Source: an uncultured Pelagibacteraceae bacterium | Lineage (GTDB): Bacteria; Pseudomonadota; Alphaproteobacteria; Pelagibacterales; Pelagibacteraceae | DNA length: 43,726 nucleotides | Direction of reading: 5' to 3' | Assembly (NCBI GenBank): GCA_902571525.1 | Contig: CACGCL010000007.1 | Span: 1 to 43,726, forward strand | Shown here: piece after piece, positions 1-6,764 of the stretch | Layout of the letters: each line of letters begins with the position of its first letter | How positions within the stretch are numbered: the first letter of the stretch is position 1 | Position numbers and translations under genes: made by a program | The notes under the pieces: generated by a model | What the model was told of the DNA's origin: nothing | The model's database searches: none | The model's input: the letters and a program-made list of their open reading frames with translations, nothing else

Positions 1-251
1 CAAAAAATTTTGAGGCAACTAATAATATAAATTATATAATAAATAGTTTTAGTAATAATCAAGTTAATATCGAATTTTACTCGGATAGTGAAGGATGGTT
101 GAATTATATAGATAATCACGATAATTTTTGGACAGCAAAAATTAACAAAAATTTAGTTGTTATAGAAAAATTGATGAACTCCTATAAAAGTATTAAGTTT
201 TCAGCTGGAAATAATGTTGTAAATTTTAAATATGAACCATTCAAATATTAA
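1..251 (+). CDS. C-terminal end of a YfhO-like membrane protein (5' truncated)
   Basis: The first full codon is at position 3 and the frame stays open for 82 residues to a TAA at 249-251. The visible part is a soluble tail with the pattern Y-S-D-S-E-G-W followed about 35 residues later by G-N-N-V-V-N-F-K-Y-E-P. That matches my memory of the end of YfhO-family proteins, large multi-pass membrane proteins linked to polymer glycosylation, where a W...D stretch leads into a G.H.V.F.Y.P ending. No membrane segment is visible because the gene starts outside the window. It overlaps the next glycosyltransferase gene by 20 bases, so the two are probably co-transcribed. The family call is tentative; the open frame is clear. 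Confidence 0.55.
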   Translation, partial: KNFEATNNINYIINSFSNNQVNIEFYSDSEGWLNYIDNHDNFWTAKINKNLVVIEKLMNSYKSIKFSAGNNVVNFKYEPFKY

Positions 252-966
252 AAAAAAAATTCTTATTTTTATACCAGCTTATAATGTCGAAAAAAAAATT
301 TACTCTGTGATAGAAAGAATACCTAAAGAAATATTTCAACATCATGATATTAAAATATTAATTATTAACGATTATTCTAAAGATAAAACATATGAAGAGA
401 TCTTGCGAGCTACAAAAAATTTTGACTATTCTATCACTGTTTACAATTCAACTATCAATCTGGGATACGGTGGTGTTCAAAAATATGCTTTTCAATATGC
501 TATAGATAATGAATTTAATTATGCCATTATGGTTCACGGTGATGGTCAATATGCACCAGAGGAAATACCCAATTTTATTTTAAAATTTGACGATGAAAGT
601 TTAGATGCGGTATTTGGTTCAAGAATGATTTCTTATAAAAGTGCTTTGAAAGGTGGCATGCCAGTTTATAAATTTTTAGGAAATATCTTATTAACATTTG
701 TACAAAATTTAATTCTAAATTCTAAAATAAGTGAGTTTCATTCTGGATATAGATCTTTTAAAGTGAGTTCGTTAAAAAAGATTAGTTTTAAGGATAAGGC
801 AAACTATTATCATTTTGATACTGAAATAATAATAGAGTTGTTAAAAAATAAGTTAAAATTATTAGAAATTTACATCCCAACGCATTATGGAGACGAAGTT
901 TCTCATCTAAAATCAATCCCTTATGGTTTAAAGGTATTATGGACTACCATTAAATCTAAATTTTGA
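232..966 (+). CDS. Family 2 glycosyltransferase
   Basis: A 244-residue GT-A fold glycosyltransferase, expected to move a sugar from a nucleotide or lipid-phosphate donor during surface glycan synthesis. The N terminus has the typical I-P-A-Y-N strand (about residues 13-18), then I-I-N-D-Y-S-K-D-K-T as the nucleotide-binding acidic motif, N-L-G-Y-G-G, and H-G-D-G-Q-Y, which supplies the DXD-like metal-binding aspartate. G-S-R and H-S-G-Y-R follow, as in dolichyl-phosphate mannose synthase-like members. There is no C-terminal membrane segment, so it is probably a peripheral cytoplasmic enzyme. It starts inside the end of the upstream YfhO-like gene and is 14 bases from the epimerase gene, which supports one polysaccharide operon. 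The donor sugar cannot be told. Confidence 0.88.
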   Translation: MNHSNIKKKILIFIPAYNVEKKIYSVIERIPKEIFQHHDIKILIINDYSKDKTYEEILRATKNFDYSITVYNSTINLGYGGVQKYAFQYAIDNEFNYAIMVHGDGQYAPEEIPNFILKFDDESLDAVFGSRMISYKSALKGGMPVYKFLGNILLTFVQNLILNSKISEFHSGYRSFKVSSLKKISFKDKANYYHFDTEIIIELLKNKLKLLEIYIPTHYGDEVSHLKSIPYGLKVLWTTIKSKF

Positions 967-980
967 TACAAACAGTGTAA

Positions 981-1985
981 ATGCATATTTTCATAACTGG
1001 TATAGCTGGCTTTTTAGGCGCAAATCTTGCAGATTATTACATAGCTAAAAATTACAAAGTTTCAGGATGTGATAATTTAGTTGGAGGAACAAAAAAAAAT
1101 ATAAGTTCAAAAAAAATTAAATTTTACAAAGCTGATTGTGAAAATTTAGATGAGATGTCTAAAATTATGAAAGGTGTTGATATTGTTATCCACTCTGCAG
1201 CATATCCACACGAAGGTTTATCGACGTTTGCACCATATTTAATATGTAAGAGTAATTTTATCGGATCTGTTTCTGTTTTTACAGCAGCAATTCAGAATAA
1301 AGTAAAAAGGATTGTTTTTTGCTCATCTATGGCAAGATATGGAAATGTCAAACCTCCTTTTGCAGAAAATCAAAATGTAAATCCGGTTGACCCTTACGGT
1401 GTATCAAAATTAGCTGCGGAACAAGTATTAAAAATTTTAGCTGACTCACATGGTGTTGAATATAATATTGCTGTACCACATAACATAATTGGTCCAAAAC
1501 AAAAATATGACGATCCATATAGAAATGTTGTTTCAATAATGATTAATCTTATGCTTCAAAAACGTAGACCTATAATTTATGGAGATGGTAAACAAACTAG
1601 GAATTTTTCTGATATTGTAGATTGTATTTATTGTCTAGATAAATTGGCAACAGATAAAAAAATTAAGTCTGAAATTTTTAATATTGGACCTGATGAAGAT
1701 ACTATATCTATAAATGAGCTATATGATATCTTGTGTAATAAATTACAATTTAACGAGCAGGCAAAATATGTTGAAGATAGACCTAATGAGGTAAAAAATG
1801 CAATTTGCTCATCTGATAAGGCTAGAAAATTTTTAAATTATAAAACAACTGTTAATTTACACGACTCTATTGATAAAGTTGTAAAATTCATTAAAAAAAA
1901 TGGAACCAAGAAATTTGAGTATAATTATAATTTAGAAATTAAAAATAAGATCACTCCAAAAACTTGGAAAAATAAATTATTTTAA
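981..1985 (+). CDS. NAD-dependent sugar-nucleotide epimerase/dehydratase (extended SDR)
   Basis: A 334-residue extended short-chain dehydrogenase. The N-terminal Rossmann motif is T-G-I-A-G-F-L-G (residues 6-13), followed by C-D-N-L for the adenine ribose. The catalytic pair is Y-G-V-S-K (YxxxK), and the serine of the triad is probably in the F-C-S-S-M stretch just before it. G-D-G-K-Q-T-R-N-F-S matches the substrate-binding loop of UDP-glucose 4-epimerase-like enzymes. It probably makes or modifies a nucleotide sugar for the upstream glycosyltransferase. The exact reaction (4-epimerase, dehydratase or other) is not decidable from sequence. The ATG at 981 fits because it begins the first Rossmann strand directly. 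Confidence 0.87.
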   Translation: MHIFITGIAGFLGANLADYYIAKNYKVSGCDNLVGGTKKNISSKKIKFYKADCENLDEMSKIMKGVDIVIHSAAYPHEGLSTFAPYLICKSNFIGSVSVFTAAIQNKVKRIVFCSSMARYGNVKPPFAENQNVNPVDPYGVSKLAAEQVLKILADSHGVEYNIAVPHNIIGPKQKYDDPYRNVVSIMINLMLQKRRPIIYGDGKQTRNFSDIVDCIYCLDKLATDKKIKSEIFNIGPDEDTISINELYDILCNKLQFNEQAKYVEDRPNEVKNAICSSDKARKFLNYKTTVNLHDSIDKVVKFIKKNGTKKFEYNYNLEIKNKITPKTWKNKLF

Positions 1986-2125
1986 TACAACCTACAGACG
2001 ACTATTAATATTTTAAAGGTTATAGTGTAATTTTAGACCCCAAATAAACGCATTTCTCATTTGTAATAAAAAGTTTACTTTTGTTTAATATAAAAGATTA
2101 AGTTTAATTAAATGAAAGGAAAATA

Positions 2126-2407
2126 ATGAAAAACTATTTAGCAACACACATATTTAAATCTGAAGAGATGAAGAAAAAATTTATGGATTTTGTAACTTCA
2201 ACTCCACACGAAGATCTTAAAAAAGGTGTAACAGGTGAAAAAGCAAGATGTTTAGTTACTATGGTCGGAGCAGGAGATTCTATGAAAGTATTTTGTAGAT
2301 GGGAAGCTGAAAGCAAAGAAGCAATCATAGAACAACTTGGCGATATGAACAGTATGTTTGAGACTGATCCAGAAGAGTGTGGAAACATCATGGACTTTAG
2401 AAACTAA
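2126..2407 (+). CDS. Small conserved protein, function unknown
   Basis: A 93-residue soluble protein with no signal peptide or membrane segment. It has two cysteines in motifs (A-R-C-L-V and V-F-C-R-W-E-A) and a third near the end (E-E-C-G-N). The F-C-R-W-E-A-E-S stretch followed by a helix recalls small ferredoxin-like alpha/beta-barrel families such as DUF3303, but I cannot place it firmly. A purine-rich GAAAGGAAAA precedes the ATG. It is 140 bases after the epimerase gene and heads a same-strand run with the DUF1330, GYD and SnoaL-like genes. The 140-base spacer holds no RNA gene I recognise and only weak promoter-like hexamers. Confidence 0.75.
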   Translation: MKNYLATHIFKSEEMKKKFMDFVTSTPHEDLKKGVTGEKARCLVTMVGAGDSMKVFCRWEAESKEAIIEQLGDMNSMFETDPEECGNIMDFRN

Positions 2408-2424
2408 GTAAAAAAAGATTTAAA

Positions 2425-2712
2425 ATGCCTGGTTACGTAATCGCTCAAATTAATATGACCAACAAAGAAGGCTTTAAAGTTTACGCAGAGCAAGTTCCTG
2501 AAACTATAAAACAATTCGGTGGTAAATATGTTGTAAGAGCTGGCGAGTATATTTCTATGGAAGGTAAATGGGATTATACCAGAAATGTTATAATTGAATT
2601 TCCCACTTATGAAAAAGCATTGGAGTGGTATAACTCAGATTTATACAAGCCAGTTAAAGAACTGCGTCAAAAAAATTCTGAAGGTAATATAATTATAATT
2701 AAAGGAGTATAA
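2425..2712 (+). CDS. DUF1330 protein
   Basis: A 95-residue protein matching DUF1330, a dimeric alpha/beta-barrel family of unknown function. Typical features are the opening P-G-Y-V-I-A-Q, the Y-A-E-Q-V-P-E-T-I-K-Q-F-G-G-K-Y segment, V-V-R-A-G-E, the V-I-I-E-F-P-T-Y-E-K-A-L-E-W-Y strand-helix unit and the closing Y-K-P-V-K-E-L-R. The length is normal for the family. It sits 17 bases after the upstream small gene and 27 bases before the GYD gene. The role is unknown; related folds bind small hydrophobic or quinone-like compounds. Confidence 0.9.
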   Translation: MPGYVIAQINMTNKEGFKVYAEQVPETIKQFGGKYVVRAGEYISMEGKWDYTRNVIIEFPTYEKALEWYNSDLYKPVKELRQKNSEGNIIIIKGV

Positions 2713-2739
2713 TTAACTAATAAGCAAAAGGAGAAAAAA

Positions 2740-3063
2740 ATGGCAAAATTTTATTTAATAGGCAAGATAAGTGGAGAACTAATGAAGAGGATGCAGAATG
2801 AACCAACTGCAGACAGATTTGCTTCTACAAAAAAGGTAACAGAGGCAGCTGGTTTAAAGCTTATTTCTTACGAGTGGGTTAGAGGTAGATTTGATGTAAT
2901 TTCTTGCGTTGAAGGGGAATATGAACAAGCCGTTGCATTAAAAATAGCTTTTAAAAATTCTGGTCTTATGGATGATTTAATGGTTCATGAGGTAATTGAC
3001 TATAATAAAGCTTTTAGTAATGCAGCAAATGCAGCTAACAGTGTAATTAAACCAGGAAAATAA
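2740..3063 (+). CDS. GYD-domain protein (first copy)
   Basis: A 107-residue protein of the GYD family, a small alpha/beta fold of unknown function. It is visibly related to the second copy at 12812-13135: same length, same M-A-K-F-Y start, the V-R-G-x-x-D-x-I central motif, a V-A-x-K-x-A helix and an E-x-I-D-x-x-x-A helix at the same places. A clear AAGGAG precedes the ATG. It lies between the DUF1330 and SnoaL-like genes, so the three probably form one transcript. Both GYD copies keep the central motif, which argues that both are functional. Confidence 0.88.
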   Translation: MAKFYLIGKISGELMKRMQNEPTADRFASTKKVTEAAGLKLISYEWVRGRFDVISCVEGEYEQAVALKIAFKNSGLMDDLMVHEVIDYNKAFSNAANAANSVIKPGK

Positions 3064-3081
3064 TATTGAAGGGAGAAACAA

Positions 3082-3465
3082 ATGAATGCAGAAGAAAGAG
3101 TAAAGTTAGGTTATGATCTTTTTAATAAACATGACATGGAGACTTTTTTTAAAGAATTGGTAGATGAAAATACTACTTGGACTTTCCCTGGAAAAGAAGG
3201 TGTTCATCCCTTGTCGGGGGTGCACAAAGGCCCACAAGCAATGATGGGAGCATTTTCTAAAATTCCAGAAAAATGGTCCAACTTTAAAGTTGAACCTATA
3301 GATATGATGAGTGAAGGAAATAAAGTTTTTGTAAGAGTAAAAGGGTCTGCCGATGGTATGGAAACTATGTTTGGTCATTACTTTGAAGTAAGTGATAGTG
3401 GAAAAATGATTACTATGATGACTTTTGATGATACTCTAAGCATGTTTAATGCGATGAAAAAATAA
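3082..3465 (+). CDS. SnoaL-like (NTF2 fold) protein
   Basis: A 127-residue single-domain protein of the NTF2/SnoaL type: an N-terminal helical pair, then T-T-W-T-F-P-G, H-P-L-S-G-V-H-K-G-P-Q-A and paired strands V-F-V-R-V-K-G and M-F-G-H-Y-F-E-V. Family members are isomerases, cyclases or small-ligand binders; the ligand here is unknown. The length is normal. It has GAAGGGAG before the ATG and follows the GYD gene by 18 bases. Right after its stop, another frame stays open for a short fragment that looks like the end of a related protein. Confidence 0.87.
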   Translation: MNAEERVKLGYDLFNKHDMETFFKELVDENTTWTFPGKEGVHPLSGVHKGPQAMMGAFSKIPEKWSNFKVEPIDMMSEGNKVFVRVKGSADGMETMFGHYFEVSDSGKMITMMTFDDTLSMFNAMKK

Positions 3466-3467
3466 AT

Positions 3468-3533
3468 CACTTTAAATTTAAAGATGGTAAAATAATTCAT
3501 CAAGAAACTGGAGCAACAAAATTACCTAAATAA
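3468..3533 (+). pseudogene. Possible remnant of a second SnoaL-like C terminus
   Basis: Just after the SnoaL-like stop, a frame offset by one base reads about 21 residues (H-F-K-F-K-D-G-K-I-I-H-Q-E-T) to a TAA at 3531-3533. The pattern F-x-F-K-D-G-K-I is a common last beta strand of SnoaL/NTF2 proteins. It has no start codon of its own. It could be the decayed end of a lost paralogue, the old end of the upstream gene after a frameshift, or chance. Confidence 0.3.
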
Positions 3534-3755
3534 ATGTTACCAAAAAAATACTCTCAATTGCTTTTTACATTAATTGTAGGATTTTTTACAAGTCTTATTA
3601 TGACTTTGTTAATTACTTATATTAATACTGGTCTAGACGAATTATATATAAAACGGTTTTTGAAAGCTTGGTCTGTAAGTTTACCAATTGCAATTATAAC
3701 TGTATTAAGTCTTGCTCCGGTAGTTAAAAAATTTGTTGATAAGATTACTTCTTAG
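3534..3755 (+). CDS. DUF2798 small membrane protein
   Basis: A 73-residue protein with two hydrophobic segments (about residues 8-28 and 45-65). The start M-L-P-K-K-Y, the L-I-T-Y-I-N-T-G-L stretch at the end of helix 1, the K-A-W-S-V-S-L-P-I-A turn into helix 2 and the A-P-V-V-K-K ending all match DUF2798, a family of two-helix inner-membrane proteins of unknown role. Its stop overlaps the stop of the opposite-strand gene by 11 bases. The ATG directly follows the TAA at 3531-3533. Confidence 0.85.
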   Translation: MLPKKYSQLLFTLIVGFFTSLIMTLLITYINTGLDELYIKRFLKAWSVSLPIAIITVLSLAPVVKKFVDKITS

Positions 3756-4272
3756 AATTTTTTTTATAATTAGACATCCATTTACTAAAGACTTTTATAG
3801 CATCTTTCATTTCTTTTGTTTTATGAGGGTGTTTTTTTGCACGTCCTAACATAGTTGCAATTACATTAACTTGATATTTTATTGGTCTATTTTTAATCTT
3901 ATCAACTGTATACAAAGCTTTTTCTTTATTTTTAAAACCTAATCCATGTGTAGTAGTTTTAGGATTATAGTCTGAAAATAGAGATAAATTTATTGGTTTT
4001 ACTGCGCTACTAACTTTTAAAGTATCAATATATTTAAATAAACTATTGGTATTAACTTTATTCAACACTTTTTTTGTTTTTCCATCAAAGTCAATAAAAT
4101 TTATTTTAAAACCTTTCTTATCTATTTTTGTAATTAATTTTATATGTCTTTTGTGAAATTTCTTTATATGCTTTTGATAAACATACTTAATATTTAAGTA
4201 ATCTTTTAATTTATAATTTGGGTATTTGATTAATAGAATTCTACTTTTATTTTTATACTTAGTTAAATCCAT
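3745..4272 (-). CDS. DUF4174-like N-terminal domain joined to an uncharacterised C-terminal domain
   Basis: A 175-residue basic protein in two parts. Residues 1-90 resemble DUF4174: D-L-T-K-Y-K-N-K-S-R-I-L-L-I, a long helix, a strand, then I-N-F-I-D-F-D-G-K-T and a closing helix, a thioredoxin-like arrangement without catalytic cysteines. Residues 95-175 hold a different domain with H-G-L-G-F-K-N-K-E-K-A and a helical V-I-A-T-M-L-G-R-A-K-K-H motif that I cannot name. There is no signal peptide, whereas DUF4174 proteins, as I recall them, are often exported. The ATG shares one base with the stop of yedK (TAATG), so the two are very likely translated together. The function is unknown; a link to DNA damage handling is only a guess from the neighbour. 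Confidence 0.72.
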   Translation of the reverse strand: MDLTKYKNKSRILLIKYPNYKLKDYLNIKYVYQKHIKKFHKRHIKLITKIDKKGFKINFIDFDGKTKKVLNKVNTNSLFKYIDTLKVSSAVKPINLSLFSDYNPKTTTHGLGFKNKEKALYTVDKIKNRPIKYQVNVIATMLGRAKKHPHKTKEMKDAIKVFSKWMSNYKKNSKK

Positions 4273-4898
4273 TATTGGTTTAACTTACTAATCAATGATG
4301 GATAGTTATTTGTGGGTTTGTTAACTTCTTTAGATATCTCATAAAAATTTAAAGGGACTTTCTTAATCTGACTAAGGTATTTTTTTCCATCTTTTTTAAG
4401 ATCTAAGTAATTATTAATTTCGTTATTATCTAAAATTACTGGTTGTCTATGATGAATATCCATAACATTTTCACTAGCCTCTTCTGTAATTAAACAAAAC
4501 TCATTATTTTCAAAAATGCCTGCAACATATAAAGGTTTTTTATCTTCTCTCGTGAAATAAAATGGAGTTTTGCTCTCTTTAGATCGTTTCCATTCATAAA
4601 AGCCATCCATTACAGCAACACATCTTGTTGTTTTTATAAGTTTTTTAAAAGAAACTTTCTCATCAATCGTTTCTATTCTGGCATTTATCAAAGGCCTAAA
4701 ATCTTTTTGTTTTGCCCATGATGGTACCATTCCCCACTTCACTAACTCTAAAGTCTTGCCATTTGAATATGATTTTATAATTGGTAATACTTGACTTGGG
4801 TGTGCATTAAAGTTTTCATCATCTTTAACTGTTGTCGATGATTTTACAATTTTAACAGTTTTTTCAACTGGTTTGGTAATTACGTACCTGCCACACAT
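4272..4898 (-). CDS. yedK: SRAP-domain protein YedK (HMCES family)
   Basis: A 208-residue SRAP protein. Family members form a thiazolidine crosslink between Cys2 and abasic sites in single-stranded DNA and so protect them during replication. All expected active-site residues are visible: Cys2 in M-C-G-R-Y, Asn72 in I-N-A-R-I-E-T, Glu102 in G-F-Y-E-W-K and His149 in I-H-H-R-Q-P-V-I-L. The last motif is usually H-x-R-M-P; here Met is Gln. The length is typical. The start is fixed because Cys2 must follow the initiator Met. It overlaps the DUF4174-like gene by one base. Confidence 0.95.
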   Translation of the reverse strand: MCGRYVITKPVEKTVKIVKSSTTVKDDENFNAHPSQVLPIIKSYSNGKTLELVKWGMVPSWAKQKDFRPLINARIETIDEKVSFKKLIKTTRCVAVMDGFYEWKRSKESKTPFYFTREDKKPLYVAGIFENNEFCLITEEASENVMDIHHRQPVILDNNEINNYLDLKKDGKKYLSQIKKVPLNFYEISKEVNKPTNNYPSLISKLNQ

Positions 4899-4925
4899 AA
4901 ATTGATTATACTTTAAATAAAAAAA

Positions 4926-5069
4926 TTAAAAACCCATTTTAGACCAATTTATTTTATCTTGGTCTTTGCTTTCAAATTTTTTAATTTCATCTTTAGAAGG
5001 TTTCTTAAAAATATACATTAAGATTATTCCTAAAAATATCGCAGACAATAATAAGTAGTAAATATTCAT
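4926..5069 (-). CDS. Small single-pass membrane protein (47 residues)
   Basis: This short gene encodes M-N-I-Y-Y-L-L-L-S-A-I-F-L-G-I-I-L, a hydrophobic helix at residues 3-21, followed by a charged cytoplasmic-type tail (F-K-K-P-S-K-D-E-I-K-K-F-E-S-K-D) ending W-S-K-M-G-F. Its ATG overlaps the stop of the upstream alpha/beta hydrolase gene as ATGA (5066-5069), the usual sign of translational coupling, which is the main evidence that it is real. No family is recognised. It fills most of the otherwise empty gap between the hydrolase and yedK. Confidence 0.62.
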   Translation of the reverse strand: MNIYYLLLSAIFLGIILMYIFKKPSKDEIKKFESKDQDKINWSKMGF

Positions 5070-5890
5070 GCCTTTATTAACTCTGCAACTTTCATAGGTG
5101 ACTCTAAAAAAGAAAAATGACCAGTATCTTTCATTACTTCAAAAGAATTTAATCCTAATAATTTCATTGTTTCTTCTCTTTCTAAATTATTAGACCAATC
5201 ATGATCTCCATAAATAAGGTGAACATCTGTTTTTAGATTGTTATAAATTTCCTTTTTTTTTGAGGATAATATAAAATTAAAAAATATATTTCTTTCGTGA
5301 TAAGTAAAATGTTTTTTCCTAATAGACCTGGCTAACGAGGATATATAGCTTTTTAGAATTGATTGTTTTTTAAAAACTCCTCCTCTAAAAATGACCCATA
5401 AAATAGGAAAACACTCAAGTTTACTAAAAAAATAACCTATTCCAAAAGGAAGACGCATATGTAAGAACAAAAATTTTGAAATAAGGTTGCCTCTAGACAC
5501 ACCTTCGCCAAATTTTGTGTCATAATCATATGGGTTAAAACAATAAATCTTTTCTACTTTTGAAGGAATTTTAATTGCTACTGTTGATGCTAATACAGCG
5601 CCGATCGACTCTCCTGCTATAGTTATGTCTTCCAATTGTTTTTGATCGATAAATTCTATTATTGAGTTGGTTATAAATTCAATATTGTAATTTGTTTCTT
5701 TATTAATTGGTGAGTCTCCATGACCTGGTAGCTCAATACAAAAAACTTTAAACTTTTTGGTCAATAAAGGGAGTACTTTTTCATAATACTCAATCCTATT
5801 TCTGATTGTATGTAAAAGTAATAAGTTTGGGCCCTCTCCTCGCTCTGAAAATCTTATATATGTTCCGTCTGATAAATTAAATTGATTCAT
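5066..5890 (-). CDS. Alpha/beta hydrolase
   Basis: A 274-residue alpha/beta hydrolase of the broad esterase/lyase type. Visible are the oxyanion strand L-L-L-L-H-T, the E-L-P-G-H-G-D-S turn, the nucleophile elbow G-E-S-I-G with Ser95, an acidic residue in Y-G-D-H-D-W (Asp229 or Asp231) and the catalytic His258 in T-G-H-F-S-F-L-E. Residues 130-210 form a helical cap. The substrate is unknown. It heads a small unit with the 47-residue membrane protein. The spacer before it carries a 12-bp direct repeat that could be an operator. Confidence 0.85.
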   Translation of the reverse strand: MNQFNLSDGTYIRFSERGEGPNLLLLHTIRNRIEYYEKVLPLLTKKFKVFCIELPGHGDSPINKETNYNIEFITNSIIEFIDQKQLEDITIAGESIGAVLASTVAIKIPSKVEKIYCFNPYDYDTKFGEGVSRGNLISKFLFLHMRLPFGIGYFFSKLECFPILWVIFRGGVFKKQSILKSYISSLARSIRKKHFTYHERNIFFNFILSSKKKEIYNNLKTDVHLIYGDHDWSNNLEREETMKLLGLNSFEVMKDTGHFSFLESPMKVAELIKA

Positions 5891-5942
5891 TTTTTATCTT
5901 TTAGACTTAAACTAATATTATTCAATATTTGTAGGTATGTAG

Positions 5943-5969
5943 AATTGTCCTACTCAAAATTGTCCTACT
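5943..5969. repeat. Two 12-bp direct repeats, 15-bp period, upstream of the hydrolase gene
   Basis: AATTGTCCTACT occurs exactly at 5943-5954 and again at 5958-5969. The pair lies in the 89-base spacer between the SMR-type gene and the hydrolase gene, 53 to 79 bases before the hydrolase start on the minus strand. The spacing, about one and a half helix turns, and the position suit a transcription-factor site, but the factor is unknown. Confidence 0.45.
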
Positions 5970-5979
5970 TCTGTAGATT

Positions 5980-6315
5980 CTAATTTGTTTTACCCAATAA
6001 GTTTACAAGAATTACACCTATGACAATCATAACGATCCCAACAATGCCGTATATGTTTGGAATTTGGTTATATTTAAAAATTCCAAAAATGGTTACTGCT
6101 GTTATAGTTAAACCTCCGTAAGTCGCATAGGTAAATCCAACAGGTATTATCATCATAGCTTTTGCTAAAAAAAATATGCAAAGAAGTATTGTAACCATGC
6201 ACATAATGGTTGGGCCTATATTGGTAAAACCGTTAGTGGTTTTTAAAAATCCATTGGATGTTATACCAAGTACAACTGCCAATAATAAATATACATATCC
6301 AATTAAATTACTCAT
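5980..6315 (-). CDS. SMR-type four-helix membrane protein lacking the essential glutamate
   Basis: A 111-residue protein with four hydrophobic helices and the layout of small multidrug resistance proteins such as EmrE and Gdx. G-F-T at residues 29-31, I-P-V-G-F-T-Y-A-T-Y-G-G-L and the last helix ending V-N-L-L match the family. Aligned on K25 and G29-F-T, the glutamate that binds both proton and drug in EmrE (Glu14) is Gly17 here, and Trp63 in the Y-A-I-W-S-G motif is Tyr66. It therefore probably does not act as a proton-coupled drug exporter, and it may be a divergent, ArnE/ArnF-like or partner subunit. It is one base from the AhpD-like gene and probably shares its transcript. Confidence 0.85.
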   Translation of the reverse strand: MSNLIGYVYLLLAVVLGITSNGFLKTTNGFTNIGPTIMCMVTILLCIFFLAKAMMIIPVGFTYATYGGLTITAVTIFGIFKYNQIPNIYGIVGIVMIVIGVILVNLLGKTN

Positions 6316-6316
6316 A

Positions 6317-6709
6317 TCATTTGTAAATTTTGTCTACTTCAACCTGATAAGCTTCAACAAGTTTATTATTTTGATTAGCTATACCAACTACATCAATCAT
6401 TTCTTTAATCATCTGCTCTGTTGCACCTTTTTTTTTTGCGGCATAAGTGTGTGATCTAGTACAATAATCGCAACTATTTGTTATTGAAACAGCAACGTAA
6501 ATTAGTTCTTTTGTTACAGAGTCCAAAGCTCCATCTCTCATAATTTCTTTTAAATTATTCCATGTTCTTTCTAAAAGTTTGGGGTTATGTGCTATTGATT
6601 TCCAAAAATTTGGAATTTTTTTTATTTTACGGGTTTTTTTAATTTCGTTAAATATACTTTTTACTTTGCCCTTTACTTCGTTTTCTTTAATTGGTTTAAA
6701 AATACTCAT
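6317..6709 (-). CDS. AhpD-like carboxymuconolactone decarboxylase family protein
   Basis: A 130-residue helical protein with the AhpD core: Glu68 in K-E-L-I-Y-V-A-V-S, the redox pair C80-D-Y-C83 and His87 in S-H-T-Y-A-A, followed by a glycine at the expected spacing. Such proteins act as thiol peroxidases or as reductants of peroxiredoxins, or, without those residues, as decarboxylases; here the peroxidase set is complete. A GGAGGAAT stretch precedes the ATG. It is followed one base later by the SMR-type gene. Confidence 0.9.
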   Translation of the reverse strand: MSIFKPIKENEVKGKVKSIFNEIKKTRKIKKIPNFWKSIAHNPKLLERTWNNLKEIMRDGALDSVTKELIYVAVSITNSCDYCTRSHTYAAKKKGATEQMIKEMIDVVGIANQNNKLVEAYQVEVDKIYK

Positions 6710-6764
6710 ATTCCTCCTATGATTAATATTTTAGTTTAATTAATTAAATAAATAAATCCTTAAG

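Noticed and set aside
1986..2125. RNA gene or riboswitch in the spacer after the epimerase gene
   Set aside because: Only weak promoter-like hexamers and an AAAAGT/ACTTTT dyad are seen; no stable fold or known motif.
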